Positions 1 through 10,852 of a stretch of DNA of 64,000 nucleotides are shown here, in pieces; position 1 is the first letter of the stretch, and each line of letters opens with the position of its first letter. The notes beneath the pieces are model-generated. The model ran no database searches and was not told where the DNA came from. It worked only from the letters and a program-made list of their open reading frames with translations. Origin of the DNA: Pseudomonadota bacterium. GTDB taxonomy: Bacteria > Pseudomonadota > Gammaproteobacteria > Burkholderiales > Burkholderiaceae_B. A program made the translations under genes and the position numbers. The stretch spans positions 1-64,000 of the forward strand of contig JAEZBO010000241.1 in the NCBI GenBank assembly GCA_023427085.1, written 5' to 3'.

Positions 1-94
1 GCTCGATGGCGCGCCGTTCGCCGAGGTCGCCGCCAGGCCCGCGCGCAAGCCGGCCCGCGCGCGCCAGCGCGGCGTGGCCGTGGGCCAGCCGTGA
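1..94 (+). CDS. C-terminal end of an upstream gene, possibly rnhB
   Basis: An open frame enters from the left edge and stops at TGA 92-94. It encodes about 30 residues of an Ala/Arg-rich tail that shows no motif. Its stop overlaps the GTG start of the next gene (GTGA), so the two are probably co-translated. In Bordetella-type genomes the gene before this RNA methyltransferase is usually rnhB (ribonuclease HII). That identity is inferred from remembered gene order and not from the residues visible here. Confidence 0.5.
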   Translation, partial: LDGAPFAEVAARPARKPARARQRGVAVGQP

Positions 95-867
95 AAGAGA
101 TCGCCTCGCGTGACAACCCGCGCTACAAGGCGCTGCGCGGCATCGCCGCGCAGGCCGGCCGGGCAGGGCAGCCGGCCGTGCTCGAAGGCGTGCACCTGTG
201 CCAAGCGTGGCTGACGCACCGGGGCCTGCCGGAGCTGGCGGTGTTCGATCTCGAGCGCCAGCACGAACCGGCGCTGGCGGCGCTCAGGCAGGCCGTGCCC
301 GCGCAGGCCTGCATCGGCTTGCCCGGGCGCTTGCTGGCCCAGCTCGAATCGGTCGAGACCAGCCAGGGCGTGATGTTCGTCGTGCAGCCGGCCGCGCAGC
401 CACTGCCGGTGCGCCTGGGCGACAACAGCGTGTGGCTGGACCGGGTACAGGATCCCGGCAACGTCGGCACGCTGCTGCGCACCGCCGCGGCCGCCGGCAT
501 CCGTCAGGTCTTGCTGTCGAGCGGCTGCGCCGCCGCGTGGTCACCCAAGGTCCTGCGCAGCGGCCAGGGCGCGCACTTCGCGCTGAGCCTGTACGAACAG
601 GTCGACCTGCACGAGGCGCTGGCCCGGCTCGACATCCCGCTGGCCGTCACCACGCTGGACAGCGCCGAGGATCTCTACCAGGCCGAGCTGCCGCGCGATT
701 GCGCCTGGGTGTTCGGCCACGAAGGGCAGGGCGTCGAGGCGCGCCTGCTGGCGCACGCCGGACTGCGGCTGCGCATTCCGCACCAGTTCGACGCGGTCGA
801 ATCGCTCAATGTCGCGGCCGCCGCGGCAGTCTGCCTGTTCGAGCAGCGCCGCCGGCTGCTGGCCTGA
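91..867 (+). CDS. TrmH/SpoU-family RNA 2'-O-methyltransferase
   Basis: A 258-residue SAM-dependent RNA methyltransferase of the SPOUT (TrmH) class, expected to methylate a ribose 2'-OH in tRNA or rRNA. The three family motifs are visible: LDRVQDPGNVGTLLRTA near residues 116-132 (the conserved N and R), the GHEGQGV segment near 209-215, and a C-terminal segment with IPHQFDAVESLNVA near 229-243, which forms part of the trefoil-knot SAM site. The first 100 residues form the substrate-binding domain typical of the RlmB/YsgA branch. The start is GTG, overlapping the upstream stop. The exact target nucleotide cannot be told from sequence. Confidence 0.88.
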   Translation: MKEIASRDNPRYKALRGIAAQAGRAGQPAVLEGVHLCQAWLTHRGLPELAVFDLERQHEPALAALRQAVPAQACIGLPGRLLAQLESVETSQGVMFVVQPAAQPLPVRLGDNSVWLDRVQDPGNVGTLLRTAAAAGIRQVLLSSGCAAAWSPKVLRSGQGAHFALSLYEQVDLHEALARLDIPLAVTTLDSAEDLYQAELPRDCAWVFGHEGQGVEARLLAHAGLRLRIPHQFDAVESLNVAAAAAVCLFEQRRRLLA

Positions 868-982
868 CGCGCCAGCGCCCCGCGGCGGCGCGACATCTGA
901 ACCCTGACGCAGCATACGTGCGGCCTTATCCCTGCGGCCGTGCCCCAGCGGCCGTGCCGGCCCGACCCGACCGCCGGCTGAC

Positions 983-1017
983 ACCCGCTTCGTGAAACCC
1001 GCTACACGAAACCCGCT
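983..1017. repeat. short degenerate direct repeats after ppsR
   Basis: About two and a half copies of a 13-14 bp unit (ACCCGCTTCGTGA, AACCCGCTACACGA, AACCCGCTTCA) lie immediately beyond the ppsR stop codon. Fourteen bases, CGCTACACGAAACC at 1000-1013, recur exactly at 9434-9447 inside the larger array there. Function unknown. Confidence 0.55.
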
Positions 1018-1851
1018 TCAATAAGAGCCGCGATCGAGCTTGACCTCTTGCAGCACCGTCGTCGAGATCTCCTCGATCGACTTGGTGGTGGTCGACAGCC
1101 ACGCAATGCCTTCGCGGCGCATCATGCGCTCGGCCTCGGCCACTTCTTCGCGGCATTGCTTGAGCGAGGCATAGACGCTGCCCGGACGGCGCTCGTTGCG
1201 CACCTCGGACAGGCGTTCGGGCTGGATCGACAGGCCGAACAGCTTGGAGCGGTAGGGCGCCAGCGTGGCTGGCAGCGTGCCGCGCTCGAAATCGTCCGGG
1301 ATCAGCGGGAAGTTGGCGGCCTTGATCGCGTACTGCATCGCCAGGTACAGGCTGGTCGGGGTCTTGCCGCAGCGCGACACGCCCACCAGGATGACGTCGG
1401 CCTGCGCCAGCCCGGTGACGAACTGGCCGTCGTCGTGCGCCAGGCTGAAGTTGATCGCCTCGATGCGGTTGCGGTATTTCTCGGTGGTGGCGCCGGTGTG
1501 CGAGCGGCCGATCGAGTGGCTGGACTTGACGCCCAATGCCTGCTCGAGCGGCGCGACGAAGGTCGCGAACAGGTCCAGCAGCACGCAGTTGGCCTGGCGC
1601 ACCCGCATCAGGATCTCGGGATTGACCAGCGTCGTGAACACGATGGCCTGCTGCCCGGTGTCGAGGGCGACCTGGTCGATCCGCTCGGCGACCTGTCCCG
1701 CTTTTTCCAGCGAGTCGGTGAAGGGAATCCGTGTCTGCACGAATTCGACGGCCTCGAATTGCGACAGCACCGAGTGGCTGAAGGTCTCGGCGGTGATGCC
1801 GGTACCGTCCGAGACGATGAAGACAGTGCGTTTCTGAACAGGGGTATTCAT
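1018..1851 (-). CDS. ppsR: PEP synthase regulatory protein (bifunctional kinase/pyrophosphorylase)
   Basis: A 277-residue member of the DUF299 family. Enzymes of this family inactivate PEP synthase by ADP-dependent phosphorylation of a threonine next to the catalytic histidine, and reactivate it by phosphate-dependent dephosphorylation. Visible support is the N-terminal [13 protein letters not shown] signature at about residues 11-23 and the P-loop-like [15 protein letters not shown] at about 157-171. Length is normal. It is transcribed divergently from ppsA, its substrate protein, with 161 bp between the start codons, a conserved pairing in beta- and gammaproteobacteria. Confidence 0.95.
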   Translation of the reverse strand: MNTPVQKRTVFIVSDGTGITAETFSHSVLSQFEAVEFVQTRIPFTDSLEKAGQVAERIDQVALDTGQQAIVFTTLVNPEILMRVRQANCVLLDLFATFVAPLEQALGVKSSHSIGRSHTGATTEKYRNRIEAINFSLAHDDGQFVTGLAQADVILVGVSRCGKTPTSLYLAMQYAIKAANFPLIPDDFERGTLPATLAPYRSKLFGLSIQPERLSEVRNERRPGSVYASLKQCREEVAEAERMMRREGIAWLSTTTKSIEEISTTVLQEVKLDRGSY

Positions 1852-2012
1852 GTGTAAAAAAGCCCGGGTGTCGAGGAGGGACGGTACAATCTGAACCCGA
1901 AAGTCACCCCCCGGGTACCTGCAAGGCCGGTTCGGTCAGCACGGCGTCCATGCCCAAGCATAGACGGCGCCTGCTGACCAAACTCGCTTTCTCTCATTGT
2001 AAAGGTGACTTA

Positions 2013-4376
<2,364 letters not shown>

Positions 4377-4395
4377 GACCGCCTGCCCGCGGGCT

Positions 4396-4476
4396 GCGGT
4401 GCATCGTCCGGTGCACCGCGCGACGCCCCCACGCAACGCAGTCTGCCGTGCCGCGCCGGCCTTGTGACCGGCGCGG
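4396..4476. terminator. two GC-rich hairpins between convergent genes
   Basis: Between the ppsA stop and the convergent amidotransferase stop lie two perfect inverted repeats: GCGGTGCA/TGCACCGC (4396-4403 and 4412-4419) and CCGCGCCGG/CCGGCGCGG (4451-4459 and 4468-4476). Neither is followed by a T-run, so intrinsic termination is uncertain. Position and symmetry suggest a bidirectional 3'-end structure. Confidence 0.4.
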
Positions 4477-4512
4477 ACCTGGCAGGCCGCCTGCGGCGGG
4501 GGCGTTGTCGAT

Positions 4513-5253
4513 TCAGCCTTGTTGCGGCACGTCCGGCGCGTACAAGGACAGGAAGCGGCGCACCAGGCTGGCGGCCTCGGGCGTCGGCCGTATTTCTGCC
4601 TCAAGCGCGGCCACGTCCAGGCCTTCGGCGGCGTATTCATCACCCCGGCGGGCGATGTCGGCGCGCGGCACGGCCTCGGGAAACTCGGGGTGGAACTGGG
4701 TCGAGATGATCCGCTCGCCCATCCGCACCAGCTGGTTCTCGTCCAGCGCGCTGCGCGCCAGCGATACCGCGCCGGGCGGCAGCCGGGTGATGGTCTGCAT
4801 GTGCTGCAACTGGATCGGGAACTGCGCCGGCAGCCCCGCCAGCAGCGGGTCCTGGCGGCCCGCCGGCAAGACCTCGAGCTCGCCGGTGCCGGTTTCGCGG
4901 CCGGCCGGGTTGTAGTCGACCTCGCCGCCCAGCGCATGCGCCATCAGTTGATGGCCGTAGCAGACGCCGAACAGCGGCAGGCCCTGGTCAGCCGCCTCGC
5001 GCAGCCATTGGGCGGTGCGCTCGCCCCAGGCTTCATGGTCGGTGACGTTGGCCGGTGAGCCGGTCACCAGGGCGGCCGAATAGTCGGACGGTGAGCCCGG
5101 CCACTGGTCCTGGAACACCGGCACGATCTCGACGTCGCGCTCGGCCAGGCCGGCCGCGTGGCGCAGCATCTGGGCGTAATCGCCCACGGTTTCGACGATA
5201 TCGGTATGCGGATCGCCGGTGTGGACGATGAGGACGGGGCGGTAGGCTGGCAT
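4513..5253 (-). CDS. Class I glutamine amidotransferase-like protein
   Basis: A 246-residue stand-alone glutaminase-type domain of the GATase1 superfamily (GMP synthase/GuaA-like branch). The nucleophile elbow is visible as FGVCYGHQLMAHALGGEV around residues 92-109 (Cys nucleophile), with the His/Glu partners in QFHPEF near residue 180. Stand-alone members act as glutaminases or gamma-glutamyl hydrolases, for example on gamma-glutamylated amines. The sequence does not decide the substrate. It is transcribed towards ppsA and divergently from the NfeD gene, with an 84-bp gap. Confidence 0.8.
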   Translation of the reverse strand: MPAYRPVLIVHTGDPHTDIVETVGDYAQMLRHAAGLAERDVEIVPVFQDQWPGSPSDYSAALVTGSPANVTDHEAWGERTAQWLREAADQGLPLFGVCYGHQLMAHALGGEVDYNPAGRETGTGELEVLPAGRQDPLLAGLPAQFPIQLQHMQTITRLPPGAVSLARSALDENQLVRMGERIISTQFHPEFPEAVPRADIARRGDEYAAEGLDVAALEAEIRPTPEAASLVRRFLSLYAPDVPQQG

Positions 5254-5337
5254 GGTGTGGCGCGTCAGAAGTGGCGCCGCGAAGCGCCAGGGTCAAAAAC
5301 AGCCGATAATAAAGCACCTTGCTATGAGGAATCACTC

Positions 5338-5769
5338 ATGTGGATCTGGTTTGGTCTGTCTGCGTTGGCGCTGATCGGTGAGCTCGCCAGCGGGACCTTC
5401 TACCTGTTGCTGGTGGCGCTGGGCCTGGCCGCGGGCGGCCTGGCGGCCTGGGGCGGCCTGGCGCTGGGGGCCCAGCTGCTGGCCAGCGTGGTCGTGGCGA
5501 TGCTGGGCTTGCTGCTGCTGCGCCGCACCCGTGTGCTCAAGAAACGCGAGGTCGACGCCGCCGGCAACGCCGACGTCAACCTCGACGTCGGCCAGGCCGT
5601 CGAGGTCGAATCGTGGACGCCCGATGGCCGCAGCCGCGTGTGGTACCGCGGCGCGCATTGGGATGCCCAGCTGGCCGCCGGCCAGCCTGCGGCAGCCGGC
5701 AGCCACAGCATCACCGCCGTCCAGGGCACGCGCCTGATCCTGACGCCTCGCACCCGCCCGGCCGCCTGA
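5338..5769 (+). CDS. NfeD-like membrane protein
   Basis: A 143-residue protein with two or three hydrophobic segments in residues 1-62 followed by a soluble C-terminal OB-fold-like domain (about 75-140: V-E-V-E-S-W-T then WYRGAHWDAQL), the layout of short NfeD proteins. The start is ATG 5338, preceded by ATGAGGAATC, which contains a usable Shine-Dalgarno. It lies 69 bp before a stomatin/SPFH gene. NfeD-SPFH pairs are a classic bacterial operon in which the two proteins act together at the membrane. Confidence 0.88.
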   Translation: MWIWFGLSALALIGELASGTFYLLLVALGLAAGGLAAWGGLALGAQLLASVVVAMLGLLLLRRTRVLKKREVDAAGNADVNLDVGQAVEVESWTPDGRSRVWYRGAHWDAQLAAGQPAAAGSHSITAVQGTRLILTPRTRPAA

Positions 5770-5838
5770 GCCGCCGCGACGCACCGCATTCCTGAAACGA
5801 CGGCAGACCGCCGTCAACGCTCCAAAAGGGTAGACCTC

Positions 5839-6786
5839 ATGTTCCTAGACGCTTCGACCATCTTCCTGCTCGTGCTGGCCTTGCTGGCGCTGGTGATCGT
5901 GATCAAGGCCATTGCCATCGTGCCGCAGCAGCACGCCTGGGTGGTCGAGCGGCTCGGCAAGTTCGACCGGGTGCTGTCACCGGGCGCCGGTTTCGTGATC
6001 CCGTTCATCGAACGGGTCTCGTACAAGCATTCGCTCAAGGAAATCCCGCTGGACGTGCCCAGCCAGGTCTGCATCACGCGTGACAACACGCAGTTGCAGG
6101 TCGACGGCGTGCTGTACTTCCAGGTCACCGACCCGATGCGCGCCTCGTACGGCTCGTCCAACTACATCTCGGCCATCACGCAGCTGGCGCAGACCACGCT
6201 GCGTTCGGTGATCGGCAAGATGGAGCTGGACCGCACCTTCGAAGAGCGCGAGTTCATCAACAGCACCATCGTCTCGGCGCTGGACGAGGCCGCGCTGAAC
6301 TGGGGCGTCAAGGTGCTGCGTTACGAGATCAAGGACCTGACCCCGCCCAACGAGATCCTGCGCGCGATGCAGGCGCAGATCACCGCCGAGCGCGAAAAGC
6401 GCGCGCTGATCGCGGCCTCCGAAGGCCGCCGGCAAGAGCAGATCAACATCGCCACCGGCGAACGCGAAGCCTTCATCGCGCGCTCGGAAGGCGAAAAGCA
6501 GGCCCAGATCAACCAGGCCCAGGGCGAGGCCGCCGCGGTGCTGGCGATCGCCGAAGCCACCGCCACCGCCATCACCCAGGTCGGCGCCGCGGTGCGCGGC
6601 CCGGGCGGCATGGAAGCGGTCAACCTGCGCGTGGCCGAACAATACGTCGAAGCCTTCGGCAAGGTCGCCAAGGAAGGCAACACGCTGATCCTGCCGTCGA
6701 ACATGGCCGACATGAGCAGCCTGGTCGCCTCGGCGATGACGGTGGTCAAGGGCGTGACGCCGCCGGGTACGCCGCCGCGCCTCTGA
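5839..6786 (+). CDS. SPFH/band-7 (stomatin-like, QmcA-type) membrane protein
   Basis: A 315-residue prohibitin-homology protein. One N-terminal membrane anchor (about residues 5-27) is followed by the SPFH domain starting at IVPQQHAWVVERLGKFDRVL. Then comes an Ala/Glu/Gln-rich coiled-coil (about 175-240, with repeated EREKRA, ASEGRRQEQ and ARSEGEKQAQ) typical of flotillin/stomatin oligomerisation, and a C-terminal segment rich in Val/Ala. Members assemble into large membrane rings or microdomains, and QmcA/HflK relatives modulate FtsH-type proteolysis. It is cotranscribed with the NfeD partner upstream. Confidence 0.92.
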   Translation: MFLDASTIFLLVLALLALVIVIKAIAIVPQQHAWVVERLGKFDRVLSPGAGFVIPFIERVSYKHSLKEIPLDVPSQVCITRDNTQLQVDGVLYFQVTDPMRASYGSSNYISAITQLAQTTLRSVIGKMELDRTFEEREFINSTIVSALDEAALNWGVKVLRYEIKDLTPPNEILRAMQAQITAEREKRALIAASEGRRQEQINIATGEREAFIARSEGEKQAQINQAQGEAAAVLAIAEATATAITQVGAAVRGPGGMEAVNLRVAEQYVEAFGKVAKEGNTLILPSNMADMSSLVASAMTVVKGVTPPGTPPRL

Positions 6787-6885
6787 GCGGCCGCAGGCCT
6801 TACCGTCGAGCGCGCCACCGCGCGCTTGCCAGACTCCAGCCCCTACCATCGCGGGCCCCGGCCCTGAGCCGGCCGGCGGCCAGAC

Positions 6886-8040
6886 ATGATCGACAGTTCC
6901 AGCCTGATGTTGCTGACCGCCGTGGCCGCCTTGATGGTGGTCCTGGTGCTGGGTTCGCTGGCCCGCATCGCGATCGCCGGCATCCGCTACTGGCTCGCCG
7001 CCAACCTGCTGCTGATCGCCGCGGTCGGGCTGTTCTCGCTGCATGGGCGGATCCCGCCGACCATCAGCATCGTGCTGTCCAATGCCTGCCTGCTGGCCAG
7101 CACCACCGCGCTGCTGGTCGGCTACCGGCGGTTTTTCGGCGCGTCGGTGCCGGCCTGGCTGCTGGGCGCGCTGGCGGGCGGCGCGCTGGTGGCGATGACG
7201 CTGTTCTACGCAGCCTGGAACCTGCCCAACGCGCGCATCGCGGTCGGCTCGGCATACTCGGCGCTGATGTGCACGGCGATCGCGGTGACCGCCTGGCAGC
7301 ACCGCCGGCGCACACGCTCGGCCTATACCTATCATTTCCTGCTCACGGTCGCCACGCTGTGCGCGCTGGCCCATGCCGCGCGCGGGCTGATCTACGCCAG
7401 CGGCATGACCGACCTGACCGTGCTGGACGCCAGTGCCTGGAACCTGGCCTTCCTGATCCTCGGCATCCTCGGCATGCCCAGCCTGACGCTGGGTGCGGTG
7501 CTGCTGATCCACGATCGCATGCTGACCGAGACCGAGCGGCTGTCCAGCCATGACTTCCTGACCGGGCTGTCGACCCGCCGGCCGTTCTTCGACGAAGCGC
7601 AGCGGGCCATGCGGCTGGCGCAGCGCCAGGGCACGCCGCTGACGATGATGATGCTGGACCTGGATCGTTTCAAGGAACTCAACGACCGCCACGGTCATGC
7701 CGCCGGCGACACCGCGCTGCGCGAGTTCGGCGAGGCGTTGCGCCGCTCGGTGCGGCCGAGCGACTGCGTGGCGCGGCTGGGCGGCGAAGAGTTCGCGGTG
7801 CTGTACGTGGACGCCACGCTCGAGCAGGCGAGGGCGTATGGCAATGGTCTGCGCCAGACGCTGACTGAACTGCCGCTGTCGATCCGCTTCACGTTCAGCG
7901 CCGGGCTGGCCAGCTGGCTGCCGCCCGAGTCGATCGACCGACTGCTGGCGCGCGCCGACAAGGCCCTGTACGCGGCCAAGCAGGGCGGCCGCGATCGCAT
8001 CGAGATGGTGATCGAGCGGCGCGAACGGCGCCAGGCCTGA
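6886..8040 (+). CDS. Membrane-anchored diguanylate cyclase (GGDEF)
   Basis: A 384-residue protein. The N-terminal half (about residues 1-210) has six or seven hydrophobic helices of an unassigned membrane sensor module. The C-terminal GGDEF domain carries the active-site loop as GGEEF (LGGEEFAVLY near residue 300) and metal/substrate residues in MLDLDRFKELNDRHGHAAGD. It should make cyclic-di-GMP from two GTP. No RxxD-type inhibitory site is obvious immediately before the GGEEF (the residues there read DCVARLGGEEF). No EAL domain is present. It stands alone between the stomatin gene and convergent smpB. Confidence 0.9.
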   Translation: MIDSSSLMLLTAVAALMVVLVLGSLARIAIAGIRYWLAANLLLIAAVGLFSLHGRIPPTISIVLSNACLLASTTALLVGYRRFFGASVPAWLLGALAGGALVAMTLFYAAWNLPNARIAVGSAYSALMCTAIAVTAWQHRRRTRSAYTYHFLLTVATLCALAHAARGLIYASGMTDLTVLDASAWNLAFLILGILGMPSLTLGAVLLIHDRMLTETERLSSHDFLTGLSTRRPFFDEAQRAMRLAQRQGTPLTMMMLDLDRFKELNDRHGHAAGDTALREFGEALRRSVRPSDCVARLGGEEFAVLYVDATLEQARAYGNGLRQTLTELPLSIRFTFSAGLASWLPPESIDRLLARADKALYAAKQGGRDRIEMVIERRERRQA

Positions 8041-8076
8041 GCGCCGGCCGGCGGCAAGCGGCGCCGTGCCGTCGGC

Positions 8077-8535
8077 TCAGTCGCGGTTGCGGGTGTCGTG
8101 CTTCATGATGCGCGCGTGCTCGCGCTGCCAGTCCTTGTCGCGCTCGGTATCGCGCTTGTCGTGCAGCTTCTTGCCGCGCGCCAGCCCGAAATCGAGCTTC
8201 ACCAGGCCGTTCTTGTAGTGCAGATTGATCGGGATCAGCGTGTAGCCGCGCTGCTCGACCTTGCCGATCAGCTTGGAGATCTCTTCGGCCTTGAGCAGCA
8301 GCTTGCGGGTGCGCACCGCATCCGGATGGATATGGGTGGAGGCGGTGGCCAGCGGGCTGATGTGCATGCCCATGATCCAGATCTCGCCATCGCGCACGAT
8401 GACGTAGCTCTCTTTGAGCTGGACGCGCTTTTCGCGGATGGCCTTGACTTCCCACCCTTGCAGCACGATGCCTGCCTCGTAGCGGTCTTCGATGAAGTAG
8501 TCGTGGAAGGCCTTGCGATTGTCGATAATGCTCAT
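8077..8535 (-). CDS. smpB: SsrA-binding protein SmpB
   Basis: A 152-residue tmRNA-binding protein needed for trans-translation, the rescue of stalled ribosomes. The conserved N-terminal [20 protein letters not shown], the [10 protein letters not shown] signature, the [20 protein letters not shown] segment and the basic C-terminal tail ([15 protein letters not shown]) are all present. The ssrA gene itself is not in the window. It is divergent from ratA with 88 bp between the start codons, an arrangement common in betaproteobacteria. Confidence 0.97.
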   Translation of the reverse strand: MSIIDNRKAFHDYFIEDRYEAGIVLQGWEVKAIREKRVQLKESYVIVRDGEIWIMGMHISPLATASTHIHPDAVRTRKLLLKAEEISKLIGKVEQRGYTLIPINLHYKNGLVKLDFGLARGKKLHDKRDTERDKDWQREHARIMKHDTRNRD

Positions 8536-8623
8536 GGATGATTTTTTCGTGTAACGCGCGCTTGCAGCAGCCCGGCGGCGAGCCGGTAAAATCCGATCAT
8601 TCTAGAGCCATTTGCCCTGATCG

Positions 8624-9058
8624 ATGCACAAAGTAGAGCGTTCCGTCCTCGTCCCTTACTCCGCCGCCCAGATGTTCGAGCTGGTCGCCGACGTCGAAAA
8701 GTACCCGGAATTCATGCCCTGGTGCGGCGGCGCCGAGGTCCAGTCGCGCACGCCCGAAGGCATGCAGGCCTCGATCGTGATCGCGTTCGCCGGCCTGCGC
8801 CAGCGCTTCACGACCCGCAACGTGCATCAATATCCGAACCGGATCGACCTGCACCTGGTCGACGGGCCGTTCTCCGAGCTGGTCGGCAACTGGGTCTTCA
8901 ACCCCCTGGCCGAGGACGCCTGCAAGGTCGAATTCACGCTGAACTACGCGTTTTCGAGCCGCACGCTCGAGGCGCTGGTGGGGCCGGTGTTCAGCCGCAT
9001 CGCCGGCAGCTTCATCGACTCGTTCACCAAACGCGCCGATGCCGTCTATGGGGCTTGA
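8624..9058 (+). CDS. ratA: RatA/COQ10-type START-domain protein
   Basis: A 144-residue polyketide-cyclase/START-fold protein that starts with the family signature V-E-R-S-V-L-V-P-Y-S-A-A-Q-M-F and contains VEKYPEFMPWC near residue 25. Homologues are described both as RatA (E. coli, blocks 70S assembly in one report) and as the ubiquinone-binding COQ10-like chaperone. The sequence favours neither role. The stop overlaps the start of the rnfH-like gene, forming the widely conserved ratA-rnfH pair divergent from smpB. Confidence 0.92.
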   Translation: MHKVERSVLVPYSAAQMFELVADVEKYPEFMPWCGGAEVQSRTPEGMQASIVIAFAGLRQRFTTRNVHQYPNRIDLHLVDGPFSELVGNWVFNPLAEDACKVEFTLNYAFSSRTLEALVGPVFSRIAGSFIDSFTKRADAVYGA

Positions 9059-9365
9059 GGCCGCGGCGCTGCGGATCAGTGTCGTCCACGCCTTGCCCGA
9101 CCGGGTCTGGGATCGTGAACTGAGCCTGCCGGCCGGCGCGACCGTCGCGCAGGCGCTGGCCGCCAGCGGCTTCGCCCAGGACTTCGCATCGCTCGACCCC
9201 TGGGCGGGCGGCGTCGGCCTGTTCGGCAAGGCCTGCCAGCCGGATACGCTGCTGCACGACGGCGACCGCATCGAGATCTACCGGCCGCTCGACTTCGATC
9301 CGATGGAATCGCGCCGGCGCAGGGCGGCGCACCGGCCCTTGCCGTTCGGCAGCCGGCGGCACTAG
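9039..9365 (+). CDS. RnfH family protein (UPF0125)
   Basis: A 108-residue ubiquitin-like (beta-grasp) protein of the RnfH family. Visible features are VVHALPDRVWDRELSLPAG near residues 15-33, AQALAASG, and GVGLFGKACQPDTLLHDGDRIEIYRPL near 66-92, which matches the family C-terminal signature. A basic tail (RRRRAAHRPLPFGSRRH) follows. The start overlaps the ratA stop. ATG 9048 is an equally possible start. Function is not firmly known; the family is defined by its linkage to ratA/smpB and, in some species, to rnf genes. Confidence 0.85.
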   Translation: MPSMGLEAAALRISVVHALPDRVWDRELSLPAGATVAQALAASGFAQDFASLDPWAGGVGLFGKACQPDTLLHDGDRIEIYRPLDFDPMESRRRRAAHRPLPFGSRRH

Positions 9366-9392
9366 GCTGCTGCTGTATCAAGCCGCGGCAAG

Positions 9393-9493
9393 AAACCGCT
9401 GCACAAACCGCTGCACAAACCGCTGCACAGAAGCGCTACACGAAACCGCTGCACTAAGCCGCCGCACCGAGCCGCCGCACTAAGCCGCCGCAA
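9393..9493. repeat. tandem array of eight 12-14 bp units
   Basis: Three perfect copies of AAACCGCTGCAC stand in a row (9393-9428), followed by a variant (9429-9442), another perfect copy (9443-9454) and three 13-bp variants of the form TAAGCCGCCGCAC (9455-9493). The array fills the first part of the 332-bp gap between the rnfH-like gene and the acyl-CoA dehydrogenase start. No gene is seen in it. The unit is unlike a CRISPR repeat because there are no spacers. It is related to the short repeats at 983-1017. Confidence 0.85.
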
Positions 9494-9632
9494 AACCAAG
9501 CGCCGCCGTCGCGGCACAAACGCTGCCCGTGCCGCGAGACGAACCGCGGATGTGCGCCGCGACCGGCCTCGCCGACCCGTCGCATGCGCGCCAGGCAAGG
9601 GTAAGCGATCAGCGCCAGGCCAGTGCCACCGG

Positions 9633-9652
9633 TTTACGTTTACGTCAACGTC
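9633..9652. promoter_or_regulatory. LiuR-like operator in front of the valine-degradation operon
   Basis: TTTACGTTTACGTCAACG followed by TC lies 46 bp before the acyl-CoA dehydrogenase start. The repeated ACGT-centred half-sites resemble operators of the MerR-family regulator LiuR, which controls branched-chain amino acid catabolism in proteobacteria. The resemblance is from memory of the motif. No liuR gene is in the window. Confidence 0.6.
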
Positions 9653-9697
9653 ATGCAAAATCCGGAGAAAAACCGCCGGACAGGACGAGGAGACGAC

Positions 9698-10852
9698 GTG
9701 GATCTGGAACTGAGCGACGAACAGCAGGCCTTCGTGCAGGCGGCCCGCGATTTCGCCAGCGGCGAGCTGGCGCCGCACGCGGCGCGCTGGGACGCCGAAA
9801 GCATCTTCCCCAAAGAGACCTTCGCCAGCGCCGGCAAGCTGGGCTTCTGCGCGCTCTACGCCAGCGAGGAGATCGGCGGGCTGGGATTGCCGCGGCTGGA
9901 CGCCACGCTGGTGTTCGAGGAACTGGCGGCGGTCGATCCGTCCACCGCGGCGTTCCTGACCATTCACAACATGGCGACCTGGATGGTCGGCAAGTGGGGC
10001 ACGGCGGCGGTGCGCGAGCATTGGGGCCCGCAACTGGCCAGCGGCGACAAGCTGGCCTCGTACTGCCTGACCGAGCCGGGCGCCGGCTCGGATGCCGCGT
10101 CGCTGGCGACCCGTGCGATACGGCGCGGCGATCACTACGTGATCAGCGGCGCCAAGGCCTTCATCTCGGGCGGCGGTGACACCGACCTGCTGGTCTTGAT
10201 GGCGCGCACCGGCGGCGACGGCGCGGGCGGCATCTCGGCCTTCGCGGTGCCGGCCGACAGCCCGGGCATCACCTACGGCCGCAAGGAAGAGAAGATGGGC
10301 TGGAACAGCCAGTCGACCCGGCCGATCATGTTCGAGAACGTCGAGGTGCCGGCCGACCACCTGCTGGGCGCGGAAGGCGAGGGCTTCCGGATCGCCATGA
10401 AGGGCCTGGACGGCGGGCGCATCAACATCGGCACCTGCTCGGTCGGCGCGGCGCAGGGCGCGCTGGACGCGGCCCGGGCCTATATGGGCGAGCGCCGCCA
10501 GTTCGGCCGCGAGCTGTCGGCCTTCCAGGCCCTGCAGTTCAAGCTCGCCGACATGGCCACCCACGTGGTCGCGGCGCGCCAGATGGTGCGGCTGGCGGCC
10601 TGCAAGCTCGATGGCGGATCGCCCGATGCGTCGACCTACTGTGCGATGGCCAAGCGGCTGGCGACCGACCTGGGCTTTCAGGTTTGCCTGGACGCCCAGC
10701 AGATCCATGGCGGTTACGGTTATCTTAAGGACTATCCGCTGGAAAGGCTGGTACGCGACACCCGTGTGCACCAGATCCTCGAAGGCACCAATGAGATCAT
10801 GCGCGTGATCATCGCGCGCCAATTGCTGGAAAAAGGAGCCGATCTGCGATGA
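9698..10852 (+). CDS. Acyl-CoA dehydrogenase, probably isobutyryl-CoA dehydrogenase
   Basis: A 384-residue FAD-dependent acyl-CoA dehydrogenase. The flavin/substrate signatures YCLTEPGAGSDAASL near residue 125 and QIHGGYGYLKDYPLERL near 342 are visible. The context (3-hydroxyisobutyryl-CoA hydrolase and 3-hydroxyisobutyrate dehydrogenase follow) points to isobutyryl-CoA to methacrylyl-CoA in valine breakdown. GTG 9698 is chosen because GACGAGGAGA stands just before it and homologues begin near DLELSDEQQAF. The longer frame from 9623 would run through the putative operator. Its stop overlaps the next start (ATGA). Confidence 0.88.
   Translation: MDLELSDEQQAFVQAARDFASGELAPHAARWDAESIFPKETFASAGKLGFCALYASEEIGGLGLPRLDATLVFEELAAVDPSTAAFLTIHNMATWMVGKWGTAAVREHWGPQLASGDKLASYCLTEPGAGSDAASLATRAIRRGDHYVISGAKAFISGGGDTDLLVLMARTGGDGAGGISAFAVPADSPGITYGRKEEKMGWNSQSTRPIMFENVEVPADHLLGAEGEGFRIAMKGLDGGRINIGTCSVGAAQGALDAARAYMGERRQFGRELSAFQALQFKLADMATHVVAARQMVRLAACKLDGGSPDASTYCAMAKRLATDLGFQVCLDAQQIHGGYGYLKDYPLERLVRDTRVHQILEGTNEIMRVIIARQLLEKGADLR

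Noticed and set aside
1885..1890. TACAAT as a sigma-70 -10 for ppsA
   Set aside because: The hexamer fits but no reasonable -35 lies 16-18 bp upstream, so I do not list it as a promoter.
5305..5310. GATAAT as a -10 for the NfeD-stomatin operon
   Set aside because: No -35 hexamer at correct spacing.
9393..9493. CRISPR array
   Set aside because: Units are 12-14 bp with no spacers and no cas genes.
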